A DNA stretch of 64,000 nt from Pseudisothecium myosuroides (GCA_951799445.1 OX637290.1:29382987-29446986), one strand, 5' to 3'. Counted from the first letter of the stretch, positions 23,377-34,910 are shown. Translations and numbers: made by a program. Notes: generated from the sequence alone by a model not told the origin.

Positions 23377-23588
23377 AGTACAATAATCCAAAACTCTACA
23401 CACTTCATGTTGGAAAATGACCACATGCAAGAAGATCAACAATTGATCTACTTTAGAAATGAAATTCTTGTATATTTTAGAAGGCCAAATGGAACTTGGA
23501 AATGATGACTGTTTGACTGTGTGGCCAAGGAGCTGGTCTTTTCAAGATTCAACCACCTACATGGTCCCCAACTCAAACTCAAAAATAT

Positions 23589-23729
23589 TAAGGTAGGAGG
23601 TCCATGAATTGCCCATTTAAGCCTACCTACCTCATCAATGAAAATAATAGATATTTCAAGGAGCATGTTACTCATTCCTAGATAGGGGACGCATTTAGAA
23701 CCTGGTCAATTTAAGGACCTCCTACCTTA
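23589..23729. mobile_element. 141 bp MITE with TAAGGTAGGAGG termini
   Basis: TAAGGTAGGAGGTCC on the left pairs with GGACCTCCTACCTTA on the right. The interior is shared with 8023-8162 and 39482-39622. Confidence 0.7.
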
Positions 23730-24242
23730 GTGTCTTTCAAGTCATTTTGTAAGTGTGATCCATTTGTAGCTTTGGAATTCGAGGAAGCGGTGGGATTGCA
23801 AGGCTACCATATCAACACCCGGAAGTCCCTGTTCAATGCAAATGCTTGGGACTGCCTCCTGGAAGTGTCTTTCAGTGTTTTTTAAATCGATTTCTTCACA
23901 GACACAGGTTTGCACATCATTGCAATTTGCAAACTCATTCCCGATGTCTTTGTCTGTAGAAATGATTCTTGGAGTACAGTACAAGAAGATTCTGAGAGTA
24001 GCCTTAGGCAAATTTGGAGCTCTTTCATTATCTTTTTAAACATAAATTGTGGGTTGTACTAACAGATGGTTTGGCGGAGATGTGCAAGCAAGCTATGTGG
24101 CAAATTTTTGAGATTTCATTGACAATTTTGTAATTCAATTCACTACTACACAAGTTTATTGAATTGGTGCAAGATACACTAACTATTTCCTTATTGCATG
24201 GATCAAGATTCTACCATGGATATTGACAACACAAACGACTGT
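23730..24242. other. Intergenic; no supported gene
   Basis: Overlapping frames on both strands (23742-24011 minus, 23836-24039 plus) show no recognisable domain and no duplicate elsewhere in the window. Confidence 0.35.
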
Positions 24243-24246
24243 TTAA

Positions 24247-25171
24247 CCCCTAAAGTTCTTTGACTATGTTCTCACCAAAAATGCTCCAAAATTGCCATTT
24301 TTAGTTCAAGTACCAAATTCTTGAAAAATATCATTTTTGCAAACATGTAACCGTAGGATCTTGTAGAATTCTGGTTTGAGAAGATGTGGAAAAAATTTCA
24401 GAAATTTCCATCATGTAGATTGGAATATATTAGCATTTGAAGTGGCAAAAGTCCTTTTTTTGGCCCTGCAAAAAATCGGGCAGCTGCACTTCACAAGGTC
24501 AGATTATTATGAGAAAAATTCCAAAATGGTTGTGCTTCTTTGGATTCATTCTTCAGGGCAAGTTGGCTACATGCTTGAAAATTTTCAGATTATTTGGAAT
24601 TGTACAACATATAGGAAAAAAATAGTAAGTAGAAAGAAGTAGAGAATGGTTCAAAACACTAAATTGTTAAGAAGTTAATTATGGAATTGAAAAATGCCAA
24701 TCCCAATGGTTGCAATGTTGTAATAAACAATCTACACCCTACAGTTTTATTTTTTTTGAAAAATATTGAAAATTGAGTGAAATAAACGACTTCAAAGTTT
24801 ATTTTAGAGTAGACAATCCATAATTGCCCACAAACTAAAAATCCTCATAACGTTTGATTCATTGATCAGAATGGAATGATTCAAAGCTTTCCATGTATAT
24901 ATAAATCTAATAAACCAATTTCAAATTTTAATTTTTGAAAAAAGTGATTTTTTCTGATCTGCCCGAACTGCCCGAGTTGACCAACAAACAACATATTAGG
25001 CCATAACTTTTTACTCGTATTTCCAAATGTCATGAAATTTGGTGCATATGAAAGATATTCCTCGTCCCCACCTTCTATAAAAATTTCAGCCCAAAATATG
25101 AAAATCTCTAGTCACACGTACCTGCCCAAAATATCTATGTTGCCAAAAAAGGCATGTTGGTCCTTTAGGGG
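24247..25171. mobile_element. piggyBac-like MITE, family D, 925 bp
   Basis: TTAA at 24243-24246 and 25172-25175 flanks perfect inverted ends CCCCTAAAG and CTTTAGGGG. A second copy at 35840-36823 shares the interior (GGATCTTGT, AGCTGCA(C/A)TTCACAAGGTCA, AATTGTACA(A/G)CATATAGGAA). The frame at 24376-24642 is repeat-derived. Confidence 0.8.
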
Positions 25172-25175
25172 TTAA

Positions 25176-25356
25176 GGGAGAGGCACACAATGGAGTCCCT
25201 TTCTAGGAAGGGGCGTCATTTCAAATCTAAATGTAGACAGACCAAACATAGCTTATTATTTTTTGACTAAAATAATAAGCCATGTATGGACCACCTAGAA
25301 TGGAGTTTCAGAATGATGCCCCTTCCTAGAATGGGACGCCATTGGGTGCCTCTCCC
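25176..25356. mobile_element. 181 bp MITE with GGGAGAGGCAC termini
   Basis: GGGAGAGGCACACAATGG pairs with CCATTGGGTGCCTCTCCC, and pairing extends about 50 bases inward (CCTTTCTAGGAAGGGGC against GCCCCTTCCTAGAATGG). TAA/TTA flanks suggest a TWA target. It starts immediately after the TTAA that closes the family D element. Confidence 0.75.
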
Positions 25357-26340
25357 TTACTTCATCAATGGAAACTAGATAATCAAATTGAAGTATTTAA
25401 ATCTAATTAATTTTTTTTTGGTAAATTGAGCAAAAAGTATGAGCTACTTCAACTAAATCAGTATTCTAATTTTATACTAAAATCAGTTGTGACCTTCAAT
25501 TTCAAGAACAAAGTTCTGAAATTTAGACTCTTTGAATTCTTGGATTTATTATACTGCAAATCTCCAATAGTATTGATCAATGAATCTATTGATACCAAGA
25601 ATTAGTCCCTTTAGTACAAAGCTTAATTATGATCATAATGATACATATTTCAAAGTACAAAACAAATTTAGGAGTAAGCATGGCGTGTCCTTGTGTCCAT
25701 GCTACAAAAAGGTAATTTTTACTTGAAATTTTACTTGAACGGTCAATTAAACTATCACATTAATTTTTCTCTTTTTTGTGTGATTGCATGGACCAACTTT
25801 TACCCTACCCCATTGCCAGACGTCCCTTACAAATTCTTCCCAGTACTGTCCATTTGTCAAGGCCACTTTCTCCTACACGCAACCTTTCCTTGGCTAAATT
25901 TTCAACACCTGAATATCTTGAAGGTGCAAATCATTCTGCCTCTTCTAAGTGACTACCGTTGTTTCGTGCAATTGCCCGTCACAGTACGTCTCTGTGCATA
26001 GATTCCTGCTAACGCTGCTTGTCGGATTTGACATCCATGTATTAGTCGGCCTCAGCTTCCTTGCTCTTGTTGGAGAGCAGAGCCTTGATGGCATTGTATT
26101 ACAAGTAGTCTACGGTATGCATGTTTCCGTTGATTGGTATCTCCCCGGTGGATCCCAGCTGACAAAGTTGTAAACTCTGGCTTCAACTCCCAAATATCAC
26201 CCACTTCAAATTCCTTGATCAGTTTCTGAGTTGCTTTCCCGCGCAGATAGATGAGTCTCACAGCCGAATTCGCCCGCTCGTACAGGAGTTCCATCAGGTG
26301 CTGCTGCCTTGATTACATCTGGCTTACGTCTCAATCTCTG
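25357..26340. other. Intergenic, upstream of LecRK copy 2
   Basis: Base composition becomes less AT-rich after about 25950. Overlapping frames at 25949-26173 (plus) and 26052-26294 (minus, 80 residues beginning MELLYERANSAVRLIYL) could be gene remnants, but I recognise no family. Confidence 0.35.
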
Positions 26341-26397
26341 CTACCAGAATCGGAGATCTCGAATACAGCTAGGAGTCCCCCGATACATGATCTAGAA

Positions 26398-26519
26398 AGT
26401 GCAGCTTCACTAGCGTAGACATCCCATTCACCAAGCACGTACTCTTCACAGTGCACTGAGTGCAGCTTTACTAGCTTAGACATGCCATTCCCCAAGCACT
26501 AACCCTTCAAGGTGCACTA
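26398..26519 (+). repeat. Two 61 bp direct repeats in the LecRK copy 2 upstream region
   Basis: Unit one (26398-26458) and unit two (26459-26519) both start AGTGCAGCTT and contain TAGACAT(C/G)CCATTC and CAAGCAC. They occupy the position held in copies 1 and 3 by the 18-base palindrome. A related single unit occurs at 61834-61880. Possible promoter elements; function is inferred from position only. Confidence 0.65.
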
Positions 26520-26814
26520 ACTGATTTGTTGCAAGAATTAGCAAATAGCAATGGAAGAGAACTATGCTTGGTGCACGGTCCAGGACTGAAATTGACTTGG
26601 TCATTCGCATACTTCCTATCCCGTGTCTGGGACCAATTGCAATTTGTGGGCGCCACGATTCAACGAGAACTCTTCAGTTCGAGGCTTCCAGATCTTCTCT
26701 TCAGCAGGCTCGAACTTCTGGCCACCACGAGGTAGATAGCGTATAGAATCGCGAGCACTCAAGAAATCTCCTGCTCCTTGTGCGCCAATCTTCAGATTCG
26801 ATCGACCAAGGACG
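26520..26814 (+). promoter_or_regulatory. 5' flank and leader of LecRK copy 2
   Basis: The last 180 bases align with the leaders of copies 1 and 3 (GGGACCAAT near 26629, CTCTTCAGTTCGAGGCTTCC, CAATCTTCAGATTCGATCGA just before the ATG). The shared block ends at the start codon at 26815, which supports that start. Confidence 0.45.
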
Positions 26815-29157
26815 ATGGGGTTGTATGACCGTCTTACGATTAGGCTCCTACTTCTAACAGTGTGCATGATCCATGGCAGTTACATCCTTGCGGAAGCTCA
26901 AAACACCAACTTCAGCTACCTCAACTTCAGCTCCTCAGACAATTTCACAATGGTGGGCGATGTTCTTTACTATGAAGAGAAAGATTCATTTAACTTCAAC
27001 TCGCGGGGTTACTCAATGGGTAGCAAGGGAGATTTCCACACTTGCGGAAGGATGTACTACAAAGACAAAGTGAGGATGAAGGATGCCGCATCTGGTGTAG
27101 TGGCATCTTTTAACACCAACTTCACATTCTCCATCACAGGTTTAAACACCTTATCTAATGAATATGGATGGGTTCATGCAGATGGACTGGCTTTCACATT
27201 TGGCAGGAACAACGACGATCTTGTTGGGGACCCGGACGGATCGTTATGCCTCTTGAAAATGGCTAACGATGGTCAGCAGTTTAATCAGCTCTTTGCCGTA
27301 GAGTTCGACACCTGCCAAACCTATCAGTACAATGACGTCAGCAACAACCATATCGGCGTCGACGTGAATAGCCTGAACTCAAAATATTTAGTTTACAATC
27401 TTTGTGGAGGCACGCTAGTCAATTGCACATATCTTGTCAACGGTGGCTCCTTCACGGCGTGGATCGATTATGATAGTCCCTCGCAGAAGCTTGACGTGTT
27501 CTTTGCGAATGGTTCTCTGTTAAACAACAAACCGACAAAACCAATAATCGATGCAACAGCGGGGGCAATAGTACCCAAGTTAGCCGACATTTTCGATGAT
27601 GACATGTACGTTGGCTTTAGTGCAAGTGGCGCGGGTCTTCAGATTCACCATATTGAAGCTTGGCAGTTTGCGACCTCTGGACTGCCTGACGTTGCAAAGA
27701 CAAACTCCGGTACCAGCTTCTCAAGGGGAAGAAAGGCCGGTATAATTGCTGGGGTCTGTGCTGGAGTTGGTGCCCTGCTGCTGCTCGCAGGGATAGTAAT
27801 TGCAAAGCATCGCAGGAGGGCATCTCACACCAAGCAAGGTACCAAGTTTAATCTCGTGGACCAGAACCTTGTGCCACGTGCTTTTACGTACAAAGAGCTC
27901 AGAAAGGCGACCAAGAACTTCAGCAAAAGTGAAATGCTTGGAAGAGGTGGATTTGGAGAGGTGTACAAAGGGGTTCTCCTCTCCGGTTCCCTGGTAGCAG
28001 TGAAACGGATGCGACATGAGAGCAAGCAAGGCGAGGAGGGTTTCCAAGCGGAAGCCGACAGTCTCAGCCAGATTCGGCACAGGAATTTGGTGCAGCTCCG
28101 AGGATGGTGCCACGAGGAGGAGCAGCTGATGCTTGTGTATGACTTCATGTGCAACGGCGGCTTGGATGAGTGGCTCTTCCAATTTCCTGAACGAAATGAG
28201 AAGGCTCGGTCATTGCAATTGCACTTGGCGGAGTCCCTTCCTCTCATGCTGCGCCACTCCATTCTCAGTGGGGTCGCCGCAGCTCTAGCATACTTGCATG
28301 AGGAATGCAAGCAATGCGTGTTGCATCGCGACATCAAGTCCAGCAACGTCTTGTTGGATGAAGACTTGAATGCGCACTTGGGAGATTTTGGACTTGCCCG
28401 TCTCATTGACCACCAAAAGATGGAGAAGACGACCATGATGGCCGGAACTTTGGGCTACATGGCCCCGGAGATGCCAGTCACAAGGAAAGCCACCAAGGAA
28501 TCGGACGTGTACAGCTTCGGCGTTCTGATGCTCGAAGTGATGTGTGGGATGCGGCCGCTTGTCGACGTGAACGCCATTGAGCGCGGGGATGGCACATTAG
28601 TGTACAGGATATGGCATGCACTTGAAACTGGTAACATTCTTCTGTTGGTGGATCCAAAACTTGGAACCTTTCCACCTCCGGATGCAGATCCCTATGGTGG
28701 AATCGAGATGCAAGAGGCGTCAGGCTTGTTGATTTCCGAGGAAATTTATGATTTGAACCCCTCGACGAGGTACACTTTCAATGCGGCAATGGAAGACCAG
28801 AAGGTGGTGACGAATCTGCTTCACTTGGGCCTTCTGTGTTGTCACCCTAATCCCCAAGATCGACCACCCATGCGACTCGTGTCCCAGTGGCTGCAGGCTT
28901 CCGAGAATATGGAATTGTCTCTGCCGCCTTTGCCAAGATGTAAACCGCAAGCGTGGTATTCCCGGCCTGGATTCTCTCACATGGCAATGATACGTTTGGC
29001 TTTAACGTCTTTGACTTCTGACAATGTCCAGGATGCTGGGCAAGGATCATCCCAATCTACTCTGCCTACCTCCGATACTTCGGTCGGGGAGCAAGCGAGT
29101 ATCCAGGCGTCCGTCGCCACAATCTCTTCATCACATTGGGTTTATTCTGGTCGCTAA
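26815..29157 (+). CDS. L-type lectin receptor-like kinase, copy 2, intact (780 aa)
   Basis: A predicted plasma-membrane receptor that would sense an extracellular ligand through a legume-lectin domain and signal through a Ser/Thr kinase. Visible parts are a hydrophobic signal peptide (about 1-28), the lectin domain (about 30-290, with ADGLAFTF at 122-129 and VEFDT at 162-166), a membrane segment (about 309-330) followed by HRRR, and the kinase (about 372-690). Kinase motifs are the glycine loop GRGGFGEVYKG (376-386), Lys397, HRDIKSSN (504-511, RD type), DFG (524-526) and APE (550-552). A Ser/Thr-rich tail ends SSHWVYSGR. The length and single exon fit LecRKs. The start is chosen because MGLYD is shared by all three copies. 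Oddity: in the lectin metal site the conserved aromatic and Asn (concanavalin A Tyr12 and Asn14) are Cys167 and Thr169, while Glu163, Asp165, Asp174 and His179 remain, so Ca binding and sugar recognition may be altered. The ligand is unknown. Confidence 0.95.
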   Translation: MGLYDRLTIRLLLLTVCMIHGSYILAEAQNTNFSYLNFSSSDNFTMVGDVLYYEEKDSFNFNSRGYSMGSKGDFHTCGRMYYKDKVRMKDAASGVVASFNTNFTFSITGLNTLSNEYGWVHADGLAFTFGRNNDDLVGDPDGSLCLLKMANDGQQFNQLFAVEFDTCQTYQYNDVSNNHIGVDVNSLNSKYLVYNLCGGTLVNCTYLVNGGSFTAWIDYDSPSQKLDVFFANGSLLNNKPTKPIIDATAGAIVPKLADIFDDDMYVGFSASGAGLQIHHIEAWQFATSGLPDVAKTNSGTSFSRGRKAGIIAGVCAGVGALLLLAGIVIAKHRRRASHTKQGTKFNLVDQNLVPRAFTYKELRKATKNFSKSEMLGRGGFGEVYKGVLLSGSLVAVKRMRHESKQGEEGFQAEADSLSQIRHRNLVQLRGWCHEEEQLMLVYDFMCNGGLDEWLFQFPERNEKARSLQLHLAESLPLMLRHSILSGVAAALAYLHEECKQCVLHRDIKSSNVLLDEDLNAHLGDFGLARLIDHQKMEKTTMMAGTLGYMAPEMPVTRKATKESDVYSFGVLMLEVMCGMRPLVDVNAIERGDGTLVYRIWHALETGNILLLVDPKLGTFPPPDADPYGGIEMQEASGLLISEEIYDLNPSTRYTFNAAMEDQKVVTNLLHLGLLCCHPNPQDRPPMRLVSQWLQASENMELSLPPLPRCKPQAWYSRPGFSHMAMIRLALTSLTSDNVQDAGQGSSQSTLPTSDTSVGEQASIQASVATISSSHWVYSGR

Positions 29158-30012
29158 CTCAATCCAGTGATTCACTCTTGGCAGCAACAGATATGTGTTG
29201 CTGCATGTACCTTCACAAAATCAAGTTTGGTCTATTTTATCTTCACTGGCATGTACATTTGACTGAAAGCTTGCACCTCCATGTAGATCGTCTCTGTCAG
29301 AGCATGTTCATGTTGTAATTGAACCTTAGCATAAATGCCGTACGTGTCCTATTATGAATCAGGAATCTGTTGCAGTTATTAAATGGTCCTTTAGCATAAT
29401 CATGTCGTGGGGAAGGAACTTGCATCATTTGTTTGAGTTTCTGCAAGATGATCCCTAAACCCTTTAAAACTAAACCTTCAACTCGACAAACACTTTCTGA
29501 GCTCAAAAACAGAAAGATCCATTGAGCGCACAGCGGGCTAGCTGCTTCAGTGACTACGACTTTGCTTAATGCAGATCCATGCCTAGTATAAAGTCCATGT
29601 ATTCGAATTTGTCAACTCGAAAGTGCTTCAATTAACTAATTCCATACCTATAGAACTTAAATTGATTGAATTTGGAAGTTTCAAAGGTGGTAGCAAAAGA
29701 ACATAACACAAGAAAGAGGAAACCACGTCTTACACTAATGGATGTCATAATCATAGATTGGAAGTCACTCCAATTCACTATGATGAATCCAAGTGGATGT
29801 TAGACTATTTCTAGTAGGAGAGAGAAGTGTAAAGAACTATAACGCCAATGTTGTTAAAATAAGGCGATTTTAATGCCAAATTGTATACAAAAGTCTAAAA
29901 TTTAGGGCAAGTATGGATTTAATGATTTATGATTAGTGCCAAAGTATTGGAATACCAACAATTTAACAAAATTGAAGCTATTGCACAACTGCACATCATG
30001 ATTCACTCCAGC
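29158..30012. other. 3' flank of LecRK copy 2 and intergenic DNA
   Basis: The early part is related to the copy 3 3' flank (GTTGCTG...TACCTT and CATTTGA(C/A)TG...AAGCTTGC). No further gene is seen, and the short frames here are unsupported. Confidence 0.45.
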
Positions 30013-30016
30013 TTAA

Positions 30017-30545
30017 TCCTTAAAGGACATTTCATGTTCGGGCTTGGTCAAACTTCATTAGATTTTTGCATTAAAATGCACATTTCAAAACTTTGATATT
30101 TTTTAAATGTAGTAATATATGTTTGAAGTTTAATCTCATTTTTTCATAATTAAAAACATCAAATTAAATTTTATATGATTTTTTTTTAAATCTTTGTAAA
30201 AATCATAGTAATTACAAAAATGATTTAAATAATATGAAATTTTTAAGAAAAATGAAAATAATAGACATCATGGTATAATTGATGTACTCCCAAAGCTCAC
30301 ACCAAGAGAAATTTGATAGAAAAAGTTCAAAAAAGGTGTATTTTGAGCTTTCAAGATGCTTTCTTCAAAGTGTCAAAAAAATTACAATTTCAACAATTTT
30401 GAAAAAAATTAAAATGGTATAAAAAGTAGATCATTGGAACTACATTTTCTTAGTTAAGCTAAAAATTAATTTAAATCAAGAACTATGTGAAAATTCAAGA
30501 TTTGACTTTCAAAATGCAAGTCGGGCTTGCAATGTCCTTTAAGGG
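30017..30545. mobile_element. piggyBac-like MITE with (C/T)CCTTAAAGGACATT termini, 529 bp
   Basis: TTAA at 30013-30016 and 30546-30549 flanks TCCTTAAAGGACATT on the left and AATGTCCTTTAAGGG on the right. The interior is AT-rich and noncoding, with blocks resembling 11640-11960. Confidence 0.85.
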
Positions 30546-30911
30546 TTAAGACAATTTACCCGAAGTGAGATGGTCATAGTAAGCTTTTGGCTACTTTGCA
30601 GCGGGAGTTGTAGACAAGGTCAAGATTGCTTCACCAGGTTGCAGTCGAGCTATCCACATGAACCATGGAAAGACTTTGGCCTAACCACATGACTCCACCA
30701 TAATCCCAAAATTTTCATATAATTATTTCCTTGTCAGTGCCAGGGGTAGCGAGATGAAGCAGCAGTGCCTTACAGTAAAGCATCATTCACCATCTGAAAT
30801 TTATATTACACATCATACCTTCATCTACCACTCTACCAGGCTATTTCTTGAAAGCCCTGATTAGATAGCAATACAAAAAAAGGATATCTATGGTTACACA
30901 GAACTATAACC

Positions 30912-31240
30912 CCACAGTATCGTCAACTTCACACCTCTGCACACAAATGATGCAGATGATTACGACATGAGAAGATCCGGAACTGATTAAGCAGCTCAAA
31001 TTTGAACTCAGCATGCCGGCCTAGCGACAATTCCTATTTCTTTGAGAAATAGCTTCATGGGCTTCCAGACTTACATGCTTGAAATAGAATTTCAGCTTCA
31101 GATAGAGCTTCACATGCTCAATCCATCTTGACCTCGACCCATTTGCGCTGAAGCCTGTAGAAATGTCAATGTCAATGGAGGAATCAGCATCTAGCCCAAG
31201 TTCATAGAGGACGCTCTCAAGTCACGTAGGGCGTAGAACC
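30912..31240 (-). pseudogene. Broken copy of the small unrecognised coding fragment at 59755-60126
   Basis: The minus-strand translation follows the paralogue (ending FELLNQFRIFSCRNHLHH...AEV) but a 1-base deletion near 31050 (TTTT reduced to TTT) shifts the frame, and TAT has become TAG near 31035. The upstream part is disrupted by the inverted segment. It is not expressed as one protein. Confidence 0.5.
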
Positions 31241-31263
31241 TCAACTCTCCTGCATTGAGATTA

Positions 31264-31376
31264 TGAAGTTGAGGTATTGAGAAAATCTAATAGCGCGTAG
31301 CTAATTCATCTGCATTGAACATTCAGAGAGCTGCTTTGTGGACAACATTTTGGAAAGTTCAAGAAATGGCAGAACC
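31264..31376. other. Micro-inversion relative to the paralogous arm
   Basis: Read on the plus strand this segment (GAAGTTGAGGTATTG ... GAAATGGCAGAACC) is the reverse complement of 60219-60328, while both flanks are collinear with the copy 3 arm. Confidence 0.8.
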
Positions 31377-32400
31377 CTAAACACAAGTAACTTGTGACTT
31401 CAGAGAGAAACTGAGGTCAATATTCCGCAAGCTATCATTCCAATGATCACATTGCCTGCGTTATCTAACCTAAAGGAGAACAAGATTTCAACCAGCATAG
31501 GCAAATCGTGAAACCAAAGAGGTGAATGTCGCTGAGTCTGGGTGATTTTAAACCCCCAAAAATTCCGTCACAGATCAAAAGAAAGGTTTTTAAAATGAAC
31601 ATGTCAAAGACCCGTGTTTTTTAAACCTACTGTAGTAGTATAGAATAACCGATATTTTTCCAGAGAACACATCAAATGATACATACATTTTTAGAGGTGC
31701 ATGTCAAAAAATCCAGTGGAGGTACTAACTAAGTTACCACAGAGTGTGAATTCAACAGGCACTGGAGACTCGGAAACCACGGAGAGAGAAGATTATAACT
31801 TATACTTCCATGATGCAACTGAAGTTGTCAACGTGCTGCAGCAAGGACTAGCTTTAAGGATCTAGTCAGAACCCGTATGCCCAACTAAAAGTGGCAGAGA
31901 TTCTTGCTATGCATTGCATTAGAGGTTTAGGCAATCGTGTAACAGATAAGAAATGAAACCTTGTCAAAGAAAGACAAACTCGTCCAGAAATGCACATATA
32001 GCAAGCACAGTAGAAAACTTGTAAATCTTCTGAGGGCAAATAGCATATGGATGAGAGAGATACAGCGCTTAACATTAATTAATCTTTCATGAACAACACA
32101 AAAATCTTGCCCTGCATTTCAATTGAAACAGCAAACACAGAATCCAATCCACATATTTTGTCACAGAGCTTTGATCTCTAGTGAAAATCTGAAGAAAAAA
32201 AATTCAAAAAGAACTAGGAAATATGTGACAGAACTTGCATCAATTCCTAAGTAACTCATCAAGATACTTCATGTGATCTTGATCTGCAATGTTAAGTAGA
32301 GTAAAAACGAGCATAAATATAAGAAGCTGGAAAAATGACAATCTGAAAACTCAAGAGTCCACCCAAATGAGCAATATTGTTTTCAAGAAAATTAGCAGAG

Positions 32401-33765
32401 GTTTCTGAAATTTTGAAATTATTGTGGATTTTTGAATAAAAAGAGGAAGAATTTCTTATCTAATATAGAATTTAATTAAAATTAAATTTGAAATTTTCTT
32501 CATAGGTGTATATTGTAGTGTAGAACATCATGGTGCTAATTAATTTATTGCATCATTCTAAAATTAGAAAATCAACACTCCATGGTTATAGGTCCAATGT
32601 TCAAATTGCAATGAAATGTTGAATTTCAATTTTTTTTCAAATACTCAATTGGAGTAGAAACTAGACTTGATGAAGTTCAATTTAGTAGTTTAACTTAGAT
32701 TTTGAGGAGGTCATTTTTTTGGCTAGAATTATTGGAAAAAAGAAGAAGCAAAAACTACAAAATTATACTATATATTGATCCATGGATTTGCCATTTTTTT
32801 ATAAAGAAAAATAAAAAATTATCACAAGGAGGGAATGTCCAATACCATTCAAGCATTCATTGAAAATGAGTTCAAGTAACTTTCCCAAGAATTTGGATGA
32901 AAAAATGATTTTGCCCATTCCGGAGGTCTCCCAATATCATCCTAATTGGAAGCTACTAGCCTTTTAGAGCTTGTTCAAGAATTGGACAGTGGCAAAGTTT
33001 GCAATGATCCAGATTGAGAAGGGTGTTGAGTTGGAGGACTTTGTGGCTTCAAAAGAAATGTTTGTTTGCTAAGCAATGGGTTAGTCATTTAGGGCAAGAA
33101 AAGCGCAAGAAAGTACCATTGGAGAGTCTAGACTTGTATTGATAATGGTCTAAATGGAACTTCATGACCTTCCCCACTACAATTATGTGCAAACTACAAG
33201 TGCTTTGTGAGCTAGCTCCAGAATAAAAGGGAGAAGGCTTTACATGGACAAAAGTTAAGGTGATTGCATCTTATTTTAACTTATTTCTAAAAATTTCTTT
33301 AACAAATTCTTATTTCATATTTTTCAGAGAATGTATGAATTACTTATGAATTTCCAAAGACTTCTGTAGTAGGCACCTATTCTTGATTCATAGGCCTTGC
33401 AAACCCCACACATGTGCAATCTAAAAAAAGATATGGCTTGACCAAAAATAAGCACTGGCGCATTCAAAAAATAATACACAAGGTTCCTAAATGCAACCTT
33501 TACTAAACTTAAACAGACTCTACATTCTTTTAACATTTGTAAGAAGGTAATTGGGCAATCAAATTCTCATTTAAAAAATTTAAGTGGACACACTCTAGTT
33601 TTGAAATGGACCCTCCTTGGCTCCTATTCCATCCATTGGTGAAGTATGAAGCAATATATGACAAGTCTTAATTATGCTCTCACATTGTTGGCAGTCCATT
33701 TTAGAACCACTTACTTACTTCCCAATTAAAAGCTCCCTACATGCTGTTTGAAGAAGAAGGTGGCT
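32401..33765. other. AT-rich intergenic DNA with a MITE fragment
   Basis: About 32480-32640 is an inverted relative of the interior of 11352-12087 (ACATCATGGTG, ATCATTCTAAAATTAGAAAA). No complete ends or genes are visible; the minus frame at 33324-33536 is unsupported. Confidence 0.4.
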
Positions 33766-34329
33766 TTTTGTCTTTCCATCAGAAAAGATACCAACAACGG
33801 ATGTCTTTCCATCAGAATCTTGTACTGCCACCACCGACAGCAGTGTCGTACCTTGTCAGTAATTTCAGCTAGTATCCCCACGACAGTGTGGACTGTGCCA
33901 CTGTGGACTTTGAAGCTTCCTCTACCACCAACTGAATGTCAGTTTGTCTGTAATCCGTAAATAGTCACCCCAAGTCCCACACAATGTACGGGGAGTACCG
34001 GCATTTAGTTACAAATTAGCCGGTTGAAATTAGGAATTGCCTAATTGATTTCAAAATCTTCGGAAAAAAACCGATCATTTAAGAAGAAAATCAAAGAATA
34101 TTCTCTTTTTTTTAAAGGCTTAGTCGAGAGAATGCTTCAAACAACCGGTTGGTCTGAGAAATTGTAGGATTTTAGCCGGTTGAGCTAAAAAACTCCCCGG
34201 ATTGTGGTCCCACACACGAGGAAAGACTGTCGCGCTTCTTATGGAACTGCACTGCACAGTTACTTATTAGTACTTACTAAGCTTACACGCGACAGCAGTT
34301 AAACAGGCAGTGATGTTCCATGCGCATGG

Positions 34330-34910
34330 CAGTTTGAATTTTTACTTTTATTTATTTTTTACACAAATGACACGGGATTTCCGTCATTGCAAAAAATAAA
34401 AGGTACAACACCCCAGCCACAAGTGGCCTGGGGAACATACACAAAACTCAACAGGCGACAGACAGTGACTCAAGTGCAACTGGACTGACAAGTAAAGCTA
34501 GGTGTCCTCCAACCGGCTCAGCGCAGGGAGCAGCCTTGGGCTGCTCGCGGCCCATCTGAAGCAATGGTGACGCCGTGCCTCCGTCGTGGAAGGAGTGAAG
34601 ATCATGGAGGTTGGAATACGAATCCAAAGTAAGGGACGGAGGCCCTCCACTTTGGATGTCCGTCAATCAGCTCTGCAAAGATGCCGAATCTGCAGTGCCT
34701 CTTAATGAAGATGTCCCTCAATTTGAGATGAGTTGCCGATGATCGTACTGCCGAAGTGCCGATCTATTGACATTGGCCCATTCCAGTCTCCCATAACTTA
34801 GTCGATAAGACCATTCCAGAGGCAGTTCGAATTTTGAGTGCCTTACTGTTGCCCGAGTCTTGGAAACTAAGATTAAGCTTACCAGTACAGTAGTTTCCAA
34901 AGACCTCTGA
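34330..34910. other. Unassigned, less AT-rich block
   Basis: The minus frames 34448-34666 and 34718-34900 show no recognisable domain. Around 34870-34920 sequence similar to 6290-6330 (TAGTTTCCAAAGACCTCTGAAG) reappears, so the block is probably an insertion into the duplicated segment. Confidence 0.35.

Larger units (their letters stand above)
30870..32400. repeat. Downstream arm of LecRK unit 2, paralogous to 59720-61350
   Basis: Long matches include ACAGAACTATAACC (30897 and 59733), TCCATCTTGACCTC (31123 and 59953), CAAGATTTCAACCAGCATAG (31481 and 60441) and CATAAATATAAGAAGCTGG (32311 and 61231). The order is the same as downstream of copy 3 except for a short inverted segment at 31264-31376. 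Confidence 0.85.
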
